DNA from: Cheilinus undulatus | Taxonomy: Eukaryota; Chordata; Actinopteri; Labriformes; Labridae | Length of the DNA stretch: 64,000 bases | Assembly: GCF_018320785.1 (NCBI RefSeq) | Contig: NC_054873.1 | Span: forward strand, 28,052,196-28,116,195 | Direction: 5' to 3' | Part shown: positions 35,701 through 47,000 of the stretch, piece after piece | How the letters are laid out: every line of letters begins with the position of its first letter | How positions within the stretch are numbered: position 1 is the first letter of the stretch | Notes under the pieces: generated by a model | Told to the model about the DNA's origin: nothing | Databases searched by the model: none | The model's input: only the letters and a program-made list of their open reading frames with translations | Program-made: the position numbers and the translations under genes

Positions 35701-38700
35701 TGAAAATGCCTGAGGAACATCTGATGGATCAGCACATGGCTCTGTAAAATTTTATTTGATTGAATCTGTCACTATGTGTGGATCTCTGCAATCTCCTTAA
35801 ATGTGAACGGATATTCATCTTTTGATAAACAAAGCAGATAGATAATTACAATCAAATACAGAAAAGCAAAATGAACAATATAAATATTTTCTTACCCAAC
35901 AGCTCCCTCTAGACCACATTAAGAGCATTCTTTTTCTACCTTACCCTTAAAAACTTGTCAATAACATCCTGGTCTCCATGGTCATCTCCTGTGCCTAGAG
36001 TTTTTCCAAGGGCCTGAAGAACAATTTGCACATTAGAAACAAACTGAACCATAACTTAAATATACTTACTGTAAAAATCACATGTATTACACTTTAAAAA
36101 TGTATGATAATCATGCTGTAACAAGAAATAAAGGGTAAATAATAACCTAATAGAAAAAACAGTCCTGAACATGGTTACTATAATAATATGTACCTCTAGT
36201 TCTTCTATAGTTGTGTTTTCTTCATGAACTTTAAGGTCATGCTGTGTATCCCCTTCTCCTGACTCTGTTCCTCCAACAATCTCATTCAGGTACTGCTGGT
36301 CGATCTTGTCCATAGCAGCTTTTAGGTCGTTTCTCAAACCCTGGAATTATGGTAAATGTCAGAAGTTTCTATCAGCTCACTGGAAAAGATAACATTAACA
36401 TAAAAAACAGCCACAACATTGTTTTGTAGAAAGAAAAAAAGTCTGATTCCAATCGCCAAATAAAAAGATAGATTTTACAAACCTATGATACATATAGCGA
36501 GGATATGAATAATCATTACCAGTGTTACATTTTTTAAATTAATTTCCAAAACAAATGTTCATTTGAAAAACAATGGACTAAACCTGTACATTCAGCTTTT
36601 TTTTACCCACAGTTAGTCAATTAACCTCAGAGAGAAGAAGTATCTAACACTGCTCCATCAGGGTAAGATGGTTCCCAGACGCCTTAAGTAAGAGCAGATG
36701 CCTCTAGTACTTCAGACAGATTTCTGAATATTGGGGCAAAATGCCTGTCTCAGCTCAGAGCACTTTTATTGATAAAATGATGCTTGACTTACATGATTTA
36801 AGCAAGCTGGAGTGAAGACTGGTAATACATGAGGAAAAAAACACCTTGTATGTTTATTAGGTTTAAAGCGAATTGTAGATCTTTATACAAGATTAAAACT
36901 TTTGTAAGATGTGGTTTGTGGGGACCCTTTACTGATACAGCAGGACTGTTTTTGTTAGAATATTATGATCAGAAGAGTACATCAGAGCTTTAAAAGGTAG
37001 GTTAAATGACCAAAAATCATTGTTCGTCAGTGTTCTGACAAATGCATGTTTAGTGGCTGCTGTGTTGGTTGGATCTTGACAGGGGTGTTCTGATCCCGAT
37101 CTTGTGTACTGGACCCGAGACGATATAAGCATTTTTAGAATTGATCTTAGATTTTCAATTTGGTCCTATCAGTCCAGCCGATCATTTACATCAGCTGTCG
37201 TTGGCAGACACCAATTTGTGGCTAGTAGCAACAACATCATTCCTGTGGCTAAAATGTCAGCAGTATGCAAATACTTCAGGCTTGAGAGTGAAAATAATCC
37301 AATAACCACATGCAGCATCTATTTATCATTTTGATCCAACATTTCCAATCTACGAATGCATCGTAATACAGTGACTTCACTATAGTAACAGAGGAGAATG
37401 CTCCACTGAAGCAACAAACTCTGGACTTAAAGTGGAAAGATAAATACCCTGGAGAGAGCAATAAGGCAAAAAAAAAAGATCACAGAAAAGATGATGAAGG
37501 TTCTACTTTTCCTTAACAAGACCATCGGTTCATTTTAAGGAAACAGAAATAAGTGTGGAGGTGGAAAAAGTTCTGTTGCAGCTCTAGTTGCACTTCAAAA
37601 TGTCCCTGTGATAACAAGAGTGCCGTTTGATATTCAAGTTTTACTGCAGTTTCAGCATTCTCTCGTGTCTCAGATTAAGCTGCTCCATTTAAAGAGGGGC
37701 TGTTGTTTTGAAGCTGTATGATTTATTTGTTTTTGATCCTGTTGTTATTTAAGTCAAACTGTTTGCCCCACTTTTAAGTGGAACTGGGGTTATTTGGGTT
37801 TCCTTTAAGAATTATTTCTTTACTGCTCAGGTCAACTTTAAGAGGATTTTAGATTCTTGTCTAATTTAATTCAAACACTGCGTTTAGTTTATATGAAACT
37901 TTATTTTTTGACTTATTATTAAAGTGAAACAGAACTATTACACCATTCTGAGTAGAAATATGATTCTATGTGCTTTACAACATTAGCTGTACTAAGTTAA
38001 ATGAAATAAGCCCGAAACATCTAGTAGTTGTTCTGTTCACTTAAGTTATCTTTTTAAACAAAACACATTGAAACTCTAATCTACGCAAACAAAGAGTATC
38101 AGATCCGGACACAGAATCAGTAGATACTCAATATTAAAAAATCAGATGGCCAAAAATGCTGACCGTGGCACCCCTAGATTTTGAAATGGTTAATTTAGTC
38201 AAAACAAGTGATGTTTGGCCTGAGAAATACACAGCAGTAGAGTAAATAACTGTGATGATAAGAAAACATACTATAGATGGGCTGTTGGATTTTCAACAGC
38301 TTTGATGTTAATGTTGACTTTAGTTAATTTTGAACAGAATTAACAGATGAACTTCAATCAAATGTAATGTCTTTCTTACTGGACTTCATAAATCTTAAAC
38401 TGTGCCCATCTCACCTAGTTTTACTAGATGCTGTCTCAGTCTTACCTTATTCACTTCTGGGGTCAGGATCTCAATCTTTCGTAGTCTCTGAAAAGCGTCA
38501 TAGTCTGACTCTCCAAACAGTCGGATAGGTTCACCACGTTCTCTAAGCCGTCTGATTACCTACACAAATAAAGTGATGAATAAAACACACAAACATACTG
38601 CTCGTTCAATGTTGCTGTATTTTTCTCTGATGACTCACCTCCTGTCGTGACAGTGTCATTGGCAGCTTCTCTTCTGTTAACTCCAGCTCTAACACAGGGT

Positions 38701-40225
38701 TAGCTGCAGTGGAAGGCTCTTCTTCTTCTTCTTTATCAACCTTCAAAGCAGAGTAGAAGGAGAGGAAATGTGCTGAAATTATTGAAGGGGTTGAAGAGAA
38801 ATGTGCATGTCCATAATTTACAACTGGGATATGTAAACAGCCTCTGCTATGTCTGCATGACACCAGAGTTCAGGACTTAAGGGGATGTGTGCCACAATGA
38901 CAAACACATTCACTTCTTCTTTCCTCTTTAGGGAAAAGTCAACAGAAGCATGTGAAGTGATAATACAGTAAGGGCATAACTTTGGCTGAATTTGAATGCT
39001 GGCTGCCCTGCCTTAAGCTGATCAAAGGCAAAGCATTTTGGGATTTTGTCCCAACAAAACAGGTAAAACTATGCTATCAGATCATGCTTTCAAAAGCACA
39101 TGCATCCCAACACTTTTAGATTGTGATTTTATGAGCACAATCTAAAAGAACAAACAGGAACTGATTACAAAAGAAAGCCTTTAAAATAAACAACAGGCTT
39201 TGCTAAAGTAAAAAAAGAATTTTGTATCTGTGCAAAAAAAAAAATAAATAAAAAAAAAAATCCCAGCCTGGAGTGTTTGATATTTAAGCTTTGCACAGGA
39301 TCAAACAAAAATGCTTTTTTTTTTCAGTAAGCAGCTGTTACAAAGCAATGCAGAATAATAACACACAACCAGGGAAAACTTAAAATTGTTCTAGATATTA
39401 AAGCTGCTGTTACAGAGCATTTGCAAAATAAGAGGTGCAGTAACCTAAAGTAGTGTAATTGTCTTCTACAGTTCAGTATTCCATGCTGAAATCCACACCA
39501 TGTCAGGGTCCCACTCTGGCTTTGTAGATTCCTTTCCTTGTTCCCTTTCCTTCTGACAAATGATTGTTGCAAAGTCAAAAGTTTAAAAACCAGCCAAACA
39601 ACTGATTATGAGTATGCTCCAAATAAACTTTTATAAGTATGCAAGAGGGTTTTAAACAAATGCACACTACAAAAAATGAACTGATTAATCACAAAAAGCA
39701 AAAGGGAGCTACTTAAATGGTTCTACTATCAAATTAGTTCTTGATTTGCTCACTGCCCAAATAAGTCTGGTGGATTTACTGTTAAGTTAAATAACTATAT
39801 ATCCACTGATTTAAAAGAAAAACATATTTACACATTGTACTATTTTTGCTTCTTTTCTCTCTTGATTGTCAAGAGTTATCTTTCAGAAAGGGTGCCAAGG
39901 AAACAGAGGCCTTTGGGGTACAGTGTTTATGATATTTTATCATGCATCCTGTCAGCTATTTTTACTGTGCAAACCCATACCTGGCTCTCAGGACTCTCTC
40001 GCTGAACCTACAGATGCAGGCAGCAGAGGCAGGTTGGGGAAAAACAGCACAGCAAACACAGATGTAAACACTAATACGGTCAAAAGAGCCTGATTTTTTT
40101 GTTCCTGTCAAAATTTTTAAACTTTAATATTAAAGAAGATAACTTAGATATTCATCCCAAACATGAGATAAAATGGAACTAAAGAAAGATTACAACAAGT
40201 AGCCTATGTTTGTGTTTGTCTGATG

Positions 40226-40260
<35 letters not shown>

Positions 40261-41227
40261 GTCTTGAGATTAACCTTGTAGCCACATCGTCTGTAATAAT
40301 CTTCTTGCTCCTTGCGAGCAAGATCAGACCTTTTGAAGAATCTTTTTGTTTCCTGTAAGAAAAGAAAATCCACTGTTAACAAGTGAAGTTCAATTTCAAT
40401 GTACAGTACAATTAAGAGATCAGATTAGTGGTGAAGTAGAACTAAGTAGCTATTCTTTAAAGGAAATATTCCATATCGTTACAGCAAAGCTAGATAGTTT
40501 TTTTGCCTTAATGGGTTAAAAACATAAAACACCATAACAGGGCAATAGTCAGCATGTATAATGAAACTGTGTCAAAATGGCAGACATATTGAATGGGATC
40601 TTAATACCACACATTTAAAACGATACTTTGTTATTTTCACTGACTACTTAAGATAGAACCTAAGCTTTGAAGCAACCAAAAGCTGCCTTATTAGGAGTGT
40701 AGGTCATAGGTATGGGATACTTCAAGGCAAGTCTGCATCCGACAGTGTAATTTCTTACATTTAGACAGTATGCACTGCAGGAATCTTCCTGTAACTTTAA
40801 TTGTTGAAAAAAATAAAGCATTCAAAATGTTACGAACGCTTGACCTTATCTATGTTGGTTTAGGGTTAAGATAGATGTCAACATCGTTCGTTTTTCAAAT
40901 TTATCGTAAGATTGTTAAAATGTTGTTGATGTTGTTGTTATAAATGTAGCTCGGGGAATAGATTATCGATACTATTGAGTATCAACAACACTGAATATTG
41001 GCTTTACGTATTAGATTCAGTATAATTCTTATATTGTAACGTGACATAACAACTAAAGCATGTTGATTCCAGAAGAGCACTGCTAACACAAAACGCAATG
41101 CAAACACCTTTGAGCTAACTTAGCATGCTAACAAAACAAAACAGCGTAAACATTTACTGACGTCAACGAGCTGCTTTCCTTCCACAAGTTTCCTTTTCCT
41201 TGCGATCTCAGCTTTTAGTATATCCAT
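32722..41227 (-). CDS. prpf18: Pre-mRNA-splicing factor 18
   Basis: Ten minus-strand exons: 41162-41227, 40275-40352, 38639-38740, 38446-38559, 36194-36340, 35945-36013, 35436-35576, 35284-35355, 35056-35211 and 32722-32802. All are multiples of three and join into 341 residues (human 342), starting [13 protein letters not shown] and ending [10 protein letters not shown]. Prp18 acts in the second catalytic step of nuclear pre-mRNA splicing with Slu7 and the U5 snRNP. The SFM-type segment ([20 protein letters not shown], about 78-97) and the helical Prp18 domain (193-341) with the conserved loop [20 protein letters not shown] (264-283) are intact. Exon 3 uses an AAG acceptor. Introns hold a hAT element (4), an LTR-like piece (9) and a CT microsatellite (2). 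BEND7 is divergent upstream. I regard the gene as functional. Confidence 0.97.
34078..34478 (+). mobile_element. Possible solo LTR fossil
   Basis: A stretch in intron 9 of PRPF18 starts TGTTAGGTATTGTG and ends GACAGCTACA. It carries a TATAAATAG box (34240-34248) and an AATAAA (34418-34423) about 175 bases further on, the order U3-R-U5 expected of a long terminal repeat. No internal retroviral or Gypsy-like coding region was seen on either side, so it would be a solo LTR. I found no clear target duplication, and the family is unassigned. Its age cannot be judged without a second copy. Confidence 0.4.
37080..38176. mobile_element. hAT element with 8-bp target duplication
   Basis: The element begins CAGGGGTG and ends CACCCCTA, an inverted terminal pair with one mismatch, and is flanked by GATCTTGA (37072-37079) and GATTTTGA (38177-38184), an 8-bp duplication with one difference. 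This is a hAT signature. Near the left end a short plus-strand frame, [14 protein letters not shown], resembles the BED zinc-finger start of ZBED-like hAT transposases. The catalytic domain is absent at 1.1 kb total length, so it is an internally deleted copy. It lies in intron 4 of PRPF18, in sense opposite to that gene. Confidence 0.7.
40228..40258. repeat. (AG)n microsatellite near a PRPF18 splice donor
   Basis: About 15 AG units. On the gene's strand this is (CT)n starting 16 bases after the donor of exon 2. Confidence 0.9.
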
Positions 41228-41659
41228 CTCGGGTATAAAACAATGTGCACGCTATGTCTTGATTAAATATAAATACACGTAGTACTACAGTAACATAAAC
41301 AGCAGGCTGCTACAACCGGAAGTCATCTACGTAATTAGACTTCCGAATTTCAGCGTAAGAGTCTAAAGTTTTATTCAAAATAAAATGAAAAACCTGTTTT
41401 AATGACGAGCCAAAAGATGTGGTTATCAGAATCGTAAACCCTGCAGCCACTTTAATATAAATGTTTCCAAGGTTAAAGTGAATAAAATATTTAAGATGTT
41501 GTCCAGCAGTTTTCAATTCATAATAAAGGGGATACAACTGATCGACTTAAAGTAACTTGGAAAGATTTAACACTTCTGAAGTCTCACTGTTATTATTTGT
41601 TAAATTGTTTTCAAGTCAGGGCTCCATTCTCTCTCAGGCGTTATATGTGGACTAGCTGA
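41228..41659 (-). promoter_or_regulatory. 5' flank of PRPF18
   Basis: The stretch directly upstream of the PRPF18 start should hold its 5' untranslated region and promoter. A short motif ACCGGAAGT (41314-41322), an ETS-type site common in housekeeping promoters, is present. No TATA box was seen close to the start. Beyond about 41400 the DNA is AT-rich and unremarkable. Confidence 0.4.
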
Positions 41660-42270
41660 GTGTAATAACATTGAAACGCCATTACATTAGGCTTTGCATT
41701 CATCAAAACTTTACTGGGGTAAAATCTGGTGTAAGGACTTGAACAAATCTGAGAGCAGATGAGCAGCAGAGCTGAGTATGTGTGCTGTACCCATGCCATT
41801 GCCTCTTGTTTGGTGGATTGGATGATTGAGTCATTCGGAACAAGACATATTGGCAATTCAACAAATTATTCATTTAACAAACAGGAGCCTCAGTAGAATA
41901 CCAGTAGCAACCACACAGAGCCACAACAGCCTGGCACCTGGTCACACACTGTTGTGGTATGGCATTCCATTCCAACCAGCAGTTGTCACAAGTCAGCCGG
42001 TGTGGTTGTGCTGGTCACTGGCACGAACAGCACACCCAAGCTGGTCCCACAAGTGTTCAATGGGGTTGAGGCCATTCCATCCTCCCCCAAATTCTGGAGG
42101 AAGTTTCTAATGAACCCCACTCTGTTGGGGTGAGCGCTGTAGTCTTGGAGGATAAGGTTGGCTCCCAGACTGTGGAGATATGGGTTTGCCACTGGTTGCC
42201 GAATCTCGTCTCGATATCTCTCTGCATTGAGACTGAATTCAATGATGACAATCAGGCACCTGACTGTCCC
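41660..42270 (-). mobile_element. Tc1/mariner-like transposase fossil
   Basis: On the minus strand, pieces matching the C-terminal half of a DD34E transposase are readable: LNAERYRDEIR, NPYLHSLGANLILQDYSAHP, a GFIRNFLQNLGEDGMAS block and NTCGTSLGVLFVP. In intact relatives these read LQDDNA.PH and WP..SPDLNPIEHLWDQLG, so the catalytic D-rich blocks are eroded. The frame is interrupted. It lies between the divergent PRPF18 and BEND7 genes. Confidence 0.7.
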
Positions 42271-42962
42271 AAAAATGCATGTTCCTCACAAATGTGACAC
42301 CATTTAAAGAGAAATATACAGGCTTTCCAACAGTATAAGATGTATTGCCAATAAGCACAACGAAATCATCTATCAAACACAAATTTTCTCAATTTTTGTG
42401 CAAAGTTTCTATTTAAGAAAAAAAAAAAAGATTAAAAAAAGCATCCATACAATTACAAAAACTGTGCACCAAAACAGAGAGCTAGGAGTTGCTGCGTCCT
42501 TGTGCACCGTCATATTTATCTTTATAAAATAAAAACTGTAGTTTGACCTTGTCGTGTCAAAGTATTCAAAATTGTTTTGATATTGTGGTGCAGAAAATAC
42601 AGCAGGCTACATTTTGATACCAATCAGTCCATGAACTCCTGAATTTTACAATGTGCCCTCTCTGTCCTTGTCATGTTAAGATATTTGCTTAAAGGTGTGT
42701 CAAGGGGGGGCCGGAATCAACCCTAGAAAGATGATTGGTCACCCCAGCGGCCACCCCAAAAAATTCAAAATTATGATTGGCTATGTCAGAGGCAAGTCTC
42801 ACACTTCATTTATTTGCTTGACATATTTACCTTTGTACTTGAAAGAGTGAATTCCAATATCTTTTTGAGATATAAAAATGAAGTTATGATGACTTATAGT
42901 ACATATTTTTAATCTGCCATGTTACTTTAAAAGTCTGGCAACACCACTGCTTTTACAGTAAA
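42271..42962. other. Intergenic, nothing recognised
   Basis: AT-rich DNA between two transposon fossils. GGGGGGCCGG-type and CACCCCAGCGGCCACCCC stretches near 42706-42755 hint at another old repeat, but its ends were not found. Confidence 0.3.
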
Positions 42963-43416
42963 CAAGGGGTGTCCAAACTATGGCCCGGGGGCCAAATGCA
43001 GCCCTTTGTCTATTTTTTTAATGGGCCCACTGCAAACTGTAAAACATAAAGAAAAAATGGCCCACATCAGAACATGAAGCTTGTGCTTGACTGTATATTT
43101 TATCTGTTTTCTTATTGACAGACAGGAATATTATTGTGTCACCTTGGGGGCTCGTCTCAGGAAGGTAACACAAAACTATACTCTTCTGTCAAGAAGGAAA
43201 CAAAAAAATTATAGTTTGTGGAGATGGTATGAATCACCTACTGTGCTAAATCTGTAAACAAACATTTTGACATGACAATTTGTTGACGTGCATCTTTTTG
43301 TGACTTAAATCTTTACCTAACTTTGATAAAATAAAGGAGAGGTATTTAAAAGCGGCCCCACCATCCTTCAGATTTTTTGTATGTGTCCCTCAGTGGAAAA
43401 AGTTTGGACACCCCTG
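42963..43416. mobile_element. hAT-like MITE
   Basis: The element begins CAAGGGGTGTCCAAACTATG and ends with AGTTTGGACACCCCTG, a near-perfect inverted pair of about 15 bases. It is flanked by ACAGTAAA on the left (42955-42962) and GCAGTAAA on the right, a 7-of-8 match as expected for hAT. The internal CCCGGGGGCCAAATGCAGCC is a motif of many such vertebrate MITEs. It has no coding capacity. Confidence 0.75.
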
Positions 43417-44055
43417 CAGTAAAGAAACAGTTTAGACTACTTAGAGCAGGTAGGCATAGATATAGGTAGGCTTCTTAAAAAGCAAATTTGACATCTCACA
43501 ACAACCTAACATCCTTCTCCACAACAAGTAAAACCAATCTGTTAGCACACTGTAGTTTAAAAAGAGATGTTCAACTGACTTTTAATGTAGAAAATATGTA
43601 GTTTACAGGGTTTACATGAATATAATTTAAGACTTTATGAGAGAAAGTTCATGTTTGCTGCAGTCTGTGTTCCTTTTATTTACCCAAGGCCAGTCCCTTG
43701 TCTGGATACTACAGGGGCAAATTTCTGACTCGACCTTTTAGATGAGAACATACCATCAGGTGGCGCAAAGGGATATGTGACGAATTTTTAGTATTAAAGT
43801 CATTAATTTATTTACATGGCGAGAGGGAAGAACCAGCATCTTAGTGGGAACGGGTATGGATCATACAGTGGCATCTATATGAGCTTTTTTCAAGCTTAAC
43901 ACAAAGAAAAGGAGCCGATGAGGGGACGTGTAGCAGAGCCTGAGGAGAAATTTAACTGATTAATAAAGCAGACGGACAGTCATTCCGCTCAGTCTGTCAC
44001 TGATCTCGTCTTTCTGAAGAGCGACTTACTCTAGACTATAGGCTACATTCTGAAG
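43417..44055 (+). promoter_or_regulatory. 5' flank of BEND7
   Basis: The stretch upstream of the BEND7 start must contain its promoter and 5' untranslated region. I see no TATA box near 44 kb, and the local G+C rises only after the start codon. No other feature is recognised. Confidence 0.3.
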
Positions 44056-47000
44056 ATGGAGTTCGGGGAGAGAAAGAGGAGAAGGAAGTCACAGAGCTTT
44101 AAACTGGTCACGGATGAAGGTAGGCTGCTGCTGCTGAATGAATGCGAGCCCTTACGAGACGCGCGTCTGTGTCTGGTGTTAGTCTGGCGCTGTGTGCCAG
44201 CAGAGACGGCTCTGTAAACAAAAGCGACGGCCACGACAATGCCCACAGTCTGCGCCTCTGTTGACCACCAGCTAAGTCCGATGATGCAAGTCTAGTATGT
44301 CAGAATGAACCCTACTCTAAACATAGATTTGATCATCACATAAGTAAACTCCCAGATATGAGCTCAGTCGCGCATTCTGATCATGCAACCTGCAGCTGAA
44401 TTTTTCACTTTTTGCAGAAGATTTCGCTCCAGCCCACCCCTCGACTACAATTCTTCATACCACCTACAGGTGGTGGTTTATGCATGGAGGGGAGGGGGGT
44501 TGTCATGGTTGACATCACAGCTTATTAGCTTGCACGAGCTTCATTATTACAATGCAACATAATGTCTCATTCCTGTGTCACACAGGTCTTATAATAAAAG
44601 TTAAATTCAATCTAGCAGCTGTTTGTCTTTCAGATTCTTCATTTACGATGAATTTAAGCAGAAAAGATGCCAACAGAGAGCCCATGGATGCTGCTGCACC
44701 TGAAGGTATGTGCCACTGTAACTTTTTATGTATGATACATTATTGTAAATGTCACCTATGCTACCCACCCACTTCTCTCACCATAGTTTGGGTTGGAGAT
44801 GAAGGTATGGAGATCAAGAAGCAAATCACAGGAATGATGAGGCTTCTGAGTGATAAAACCAGCAGGTTTTATCAGCGTGTGGGAGCAGAGCAGGACAGCT
44901 TCACAAAGGAGACCCAGGACGGGCATCTGAGCTGGGTACAGCAATCTGCAGCTTTATCAGAGGAGCGGCACAGTAACAGCTGGAGCTCTACAGAGGAGCC
45001 AGGGCCTTCACTTTCATCCATACCCACCTCTAGTCACAATGGGTCAAGCTGTGTGTATAGCACCCGCTCCAAAGCCACAAGAAACCTCCACAACAGCACC
45101 AAAGATCCAGTTAAAGAGCATGAAGTTGACGGTAGGCTATAAAAGCATGAAAAAATGACACATGAAACATTGCCCTTGGAATAATGATGCAATAAAAAGA
45201 TATGGCTTTATTGTGTAGCTGATCTAGTGAATATTTAGTCCACTTTGAGCAGAAATTTGTAACAATGGCTGGATAAAATCTGTTTACAGGTAGAAACCTA
45301 ACTCATTGGTGAAAAGTCAACTGACTTGCTGTGGAGACTAACCCAAAATTCTGAATCTTAGGTTGTCATTACAGCAAAAATAAGAAAGTATATTCACATT
45401 TGAAAGTCTGAGACAGTCACTAACCAGTACAATGACTTTCCGGCAGATGTAGCCCCTCCTGCAGAGCCAGAAACCCCCTGCTGTATGTGTAACTGCAAGG
45501 GCACCTTGCAAGCTATTCTACAGGAACTGCGTTCCATGAGGAAGCTGATGCAGACTCAGAGAGGTCAGTCCATGAACAAACACATTTCATAGTATAAGAA
45601 ACTCAAAAATGGAAAATGCATAATGTGTTCCTTTTTCTAGTGTATGAAAGACAGGAACAAGCAGCGCCACCGTGCCTACCTCGTCTTGGTCAGGGCCCCG
45701 CTCCTCGCTGTCGGCCCCGCAAGAGGAGGCCGATCTATAAAGTGGCACCGCTCACTGTGTCTAATTCTAGAAAAGCTGCCCCTGCCCCTCCGGAGGCCTC
45801 AGTGTATGTAGCTGTACCTGCAGAAGCTGACTACAGGGAGGGATGTGAGAAAGAGCAAAAATCATCTCCACCAAACAGTCACCCTGTTTGCTCTGAGGTA
45901 TCTGTGCTGCCATCTCATAATGATCCAGTAACTCCAAACAAAACACACAATGCTCTACTGAACCCAGCGAAGGAGCCTCAGCTGTTAGAGGTAATCCATT
46001 TTAATGTAAACTTGTCTATTTTCTGTGCCTAATTTTATTATCTGCTTTTTATCAATCATATACTGTACACTGCAAATTTTATGACCATAAATCAGCCTAA
46101 CATGCACCCTACAATGTTGAGAATTAGCAGAATACCATTCAACTTAAATCAATAGCCTGGGCTTTTATTTGCTTTATTTGCAAAACTTGCACAGCAAAGT
46201 GGAGTAACAATGACAGATAAAAGTCGCTTAACTTACTTTGTAAAGCATCCCATCTATGTCAACTTGCTGCGTCATGGTTGAGAGGGAGAAAGAACCCTGT
46301 TAATATTATAATTAATAAATACTATGCTGGCCTATTCTGTGTTAACATATCAGAAAATATTTTGTTATTTAAAACATAGCTATAAAAGTAACATTTCTAA
46401 TTATTCAGTCCTTTTTGAAGATGCTTGGTTTCATCTTTATTTTTCTGTCTTGTACCTTTTTCTCCTTATTTGTGCTCTGCAAACAATTTCAACAATGAAT
46501 AAGGATAGGATAGACTCACACATCCATTGCATGGGATGTGTGTCCCATCTATCAAGGCAACTGCCCAGTTTGGGAAGGGCAGCACATTTGAAACTATAAA
46601 CAGAGTCGGTTGGTGAAACAAACTCATGCTGAAGCCTGTTGTGAGAAGAGCAAAGATGTATTTTCTGCCACGAAAAGCTTTTGGAGTGATTTTTTGCTCT
46701 TCTTTTAATAAATAAATGTCATCAGGTTCTGAAAAAACTGCCGCTGTAGCTACATATGAGCAAACAGCTACAGCAGCAGCCATTGTATAACGTCGCATAG
46801 AACAACGTAACCCCGCCCACCTGAATTTCCTCAGATTACGCTAATTGGTCTTTTCTCAGACCGGACACAATCGTTTCAGACTGAAGCTTTGCAAGAAGGA
46901 TCTACCTGATGACAGGGATGAAATCTGGCCAATCAATCTTGTATGCATGGTTAATGAATAGGGGTCTGCAAGTGCGACCTACCGGTATTTCTCTAAATGC

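Noticed and set aside
46800-46980. Possible CpG promoter inside the BEND7 intron
   Set aside because: The stretch is the leader of the RecQ-like repeat family, shared with the 2.5-kb copy, so it is better explained as repeat DNA.
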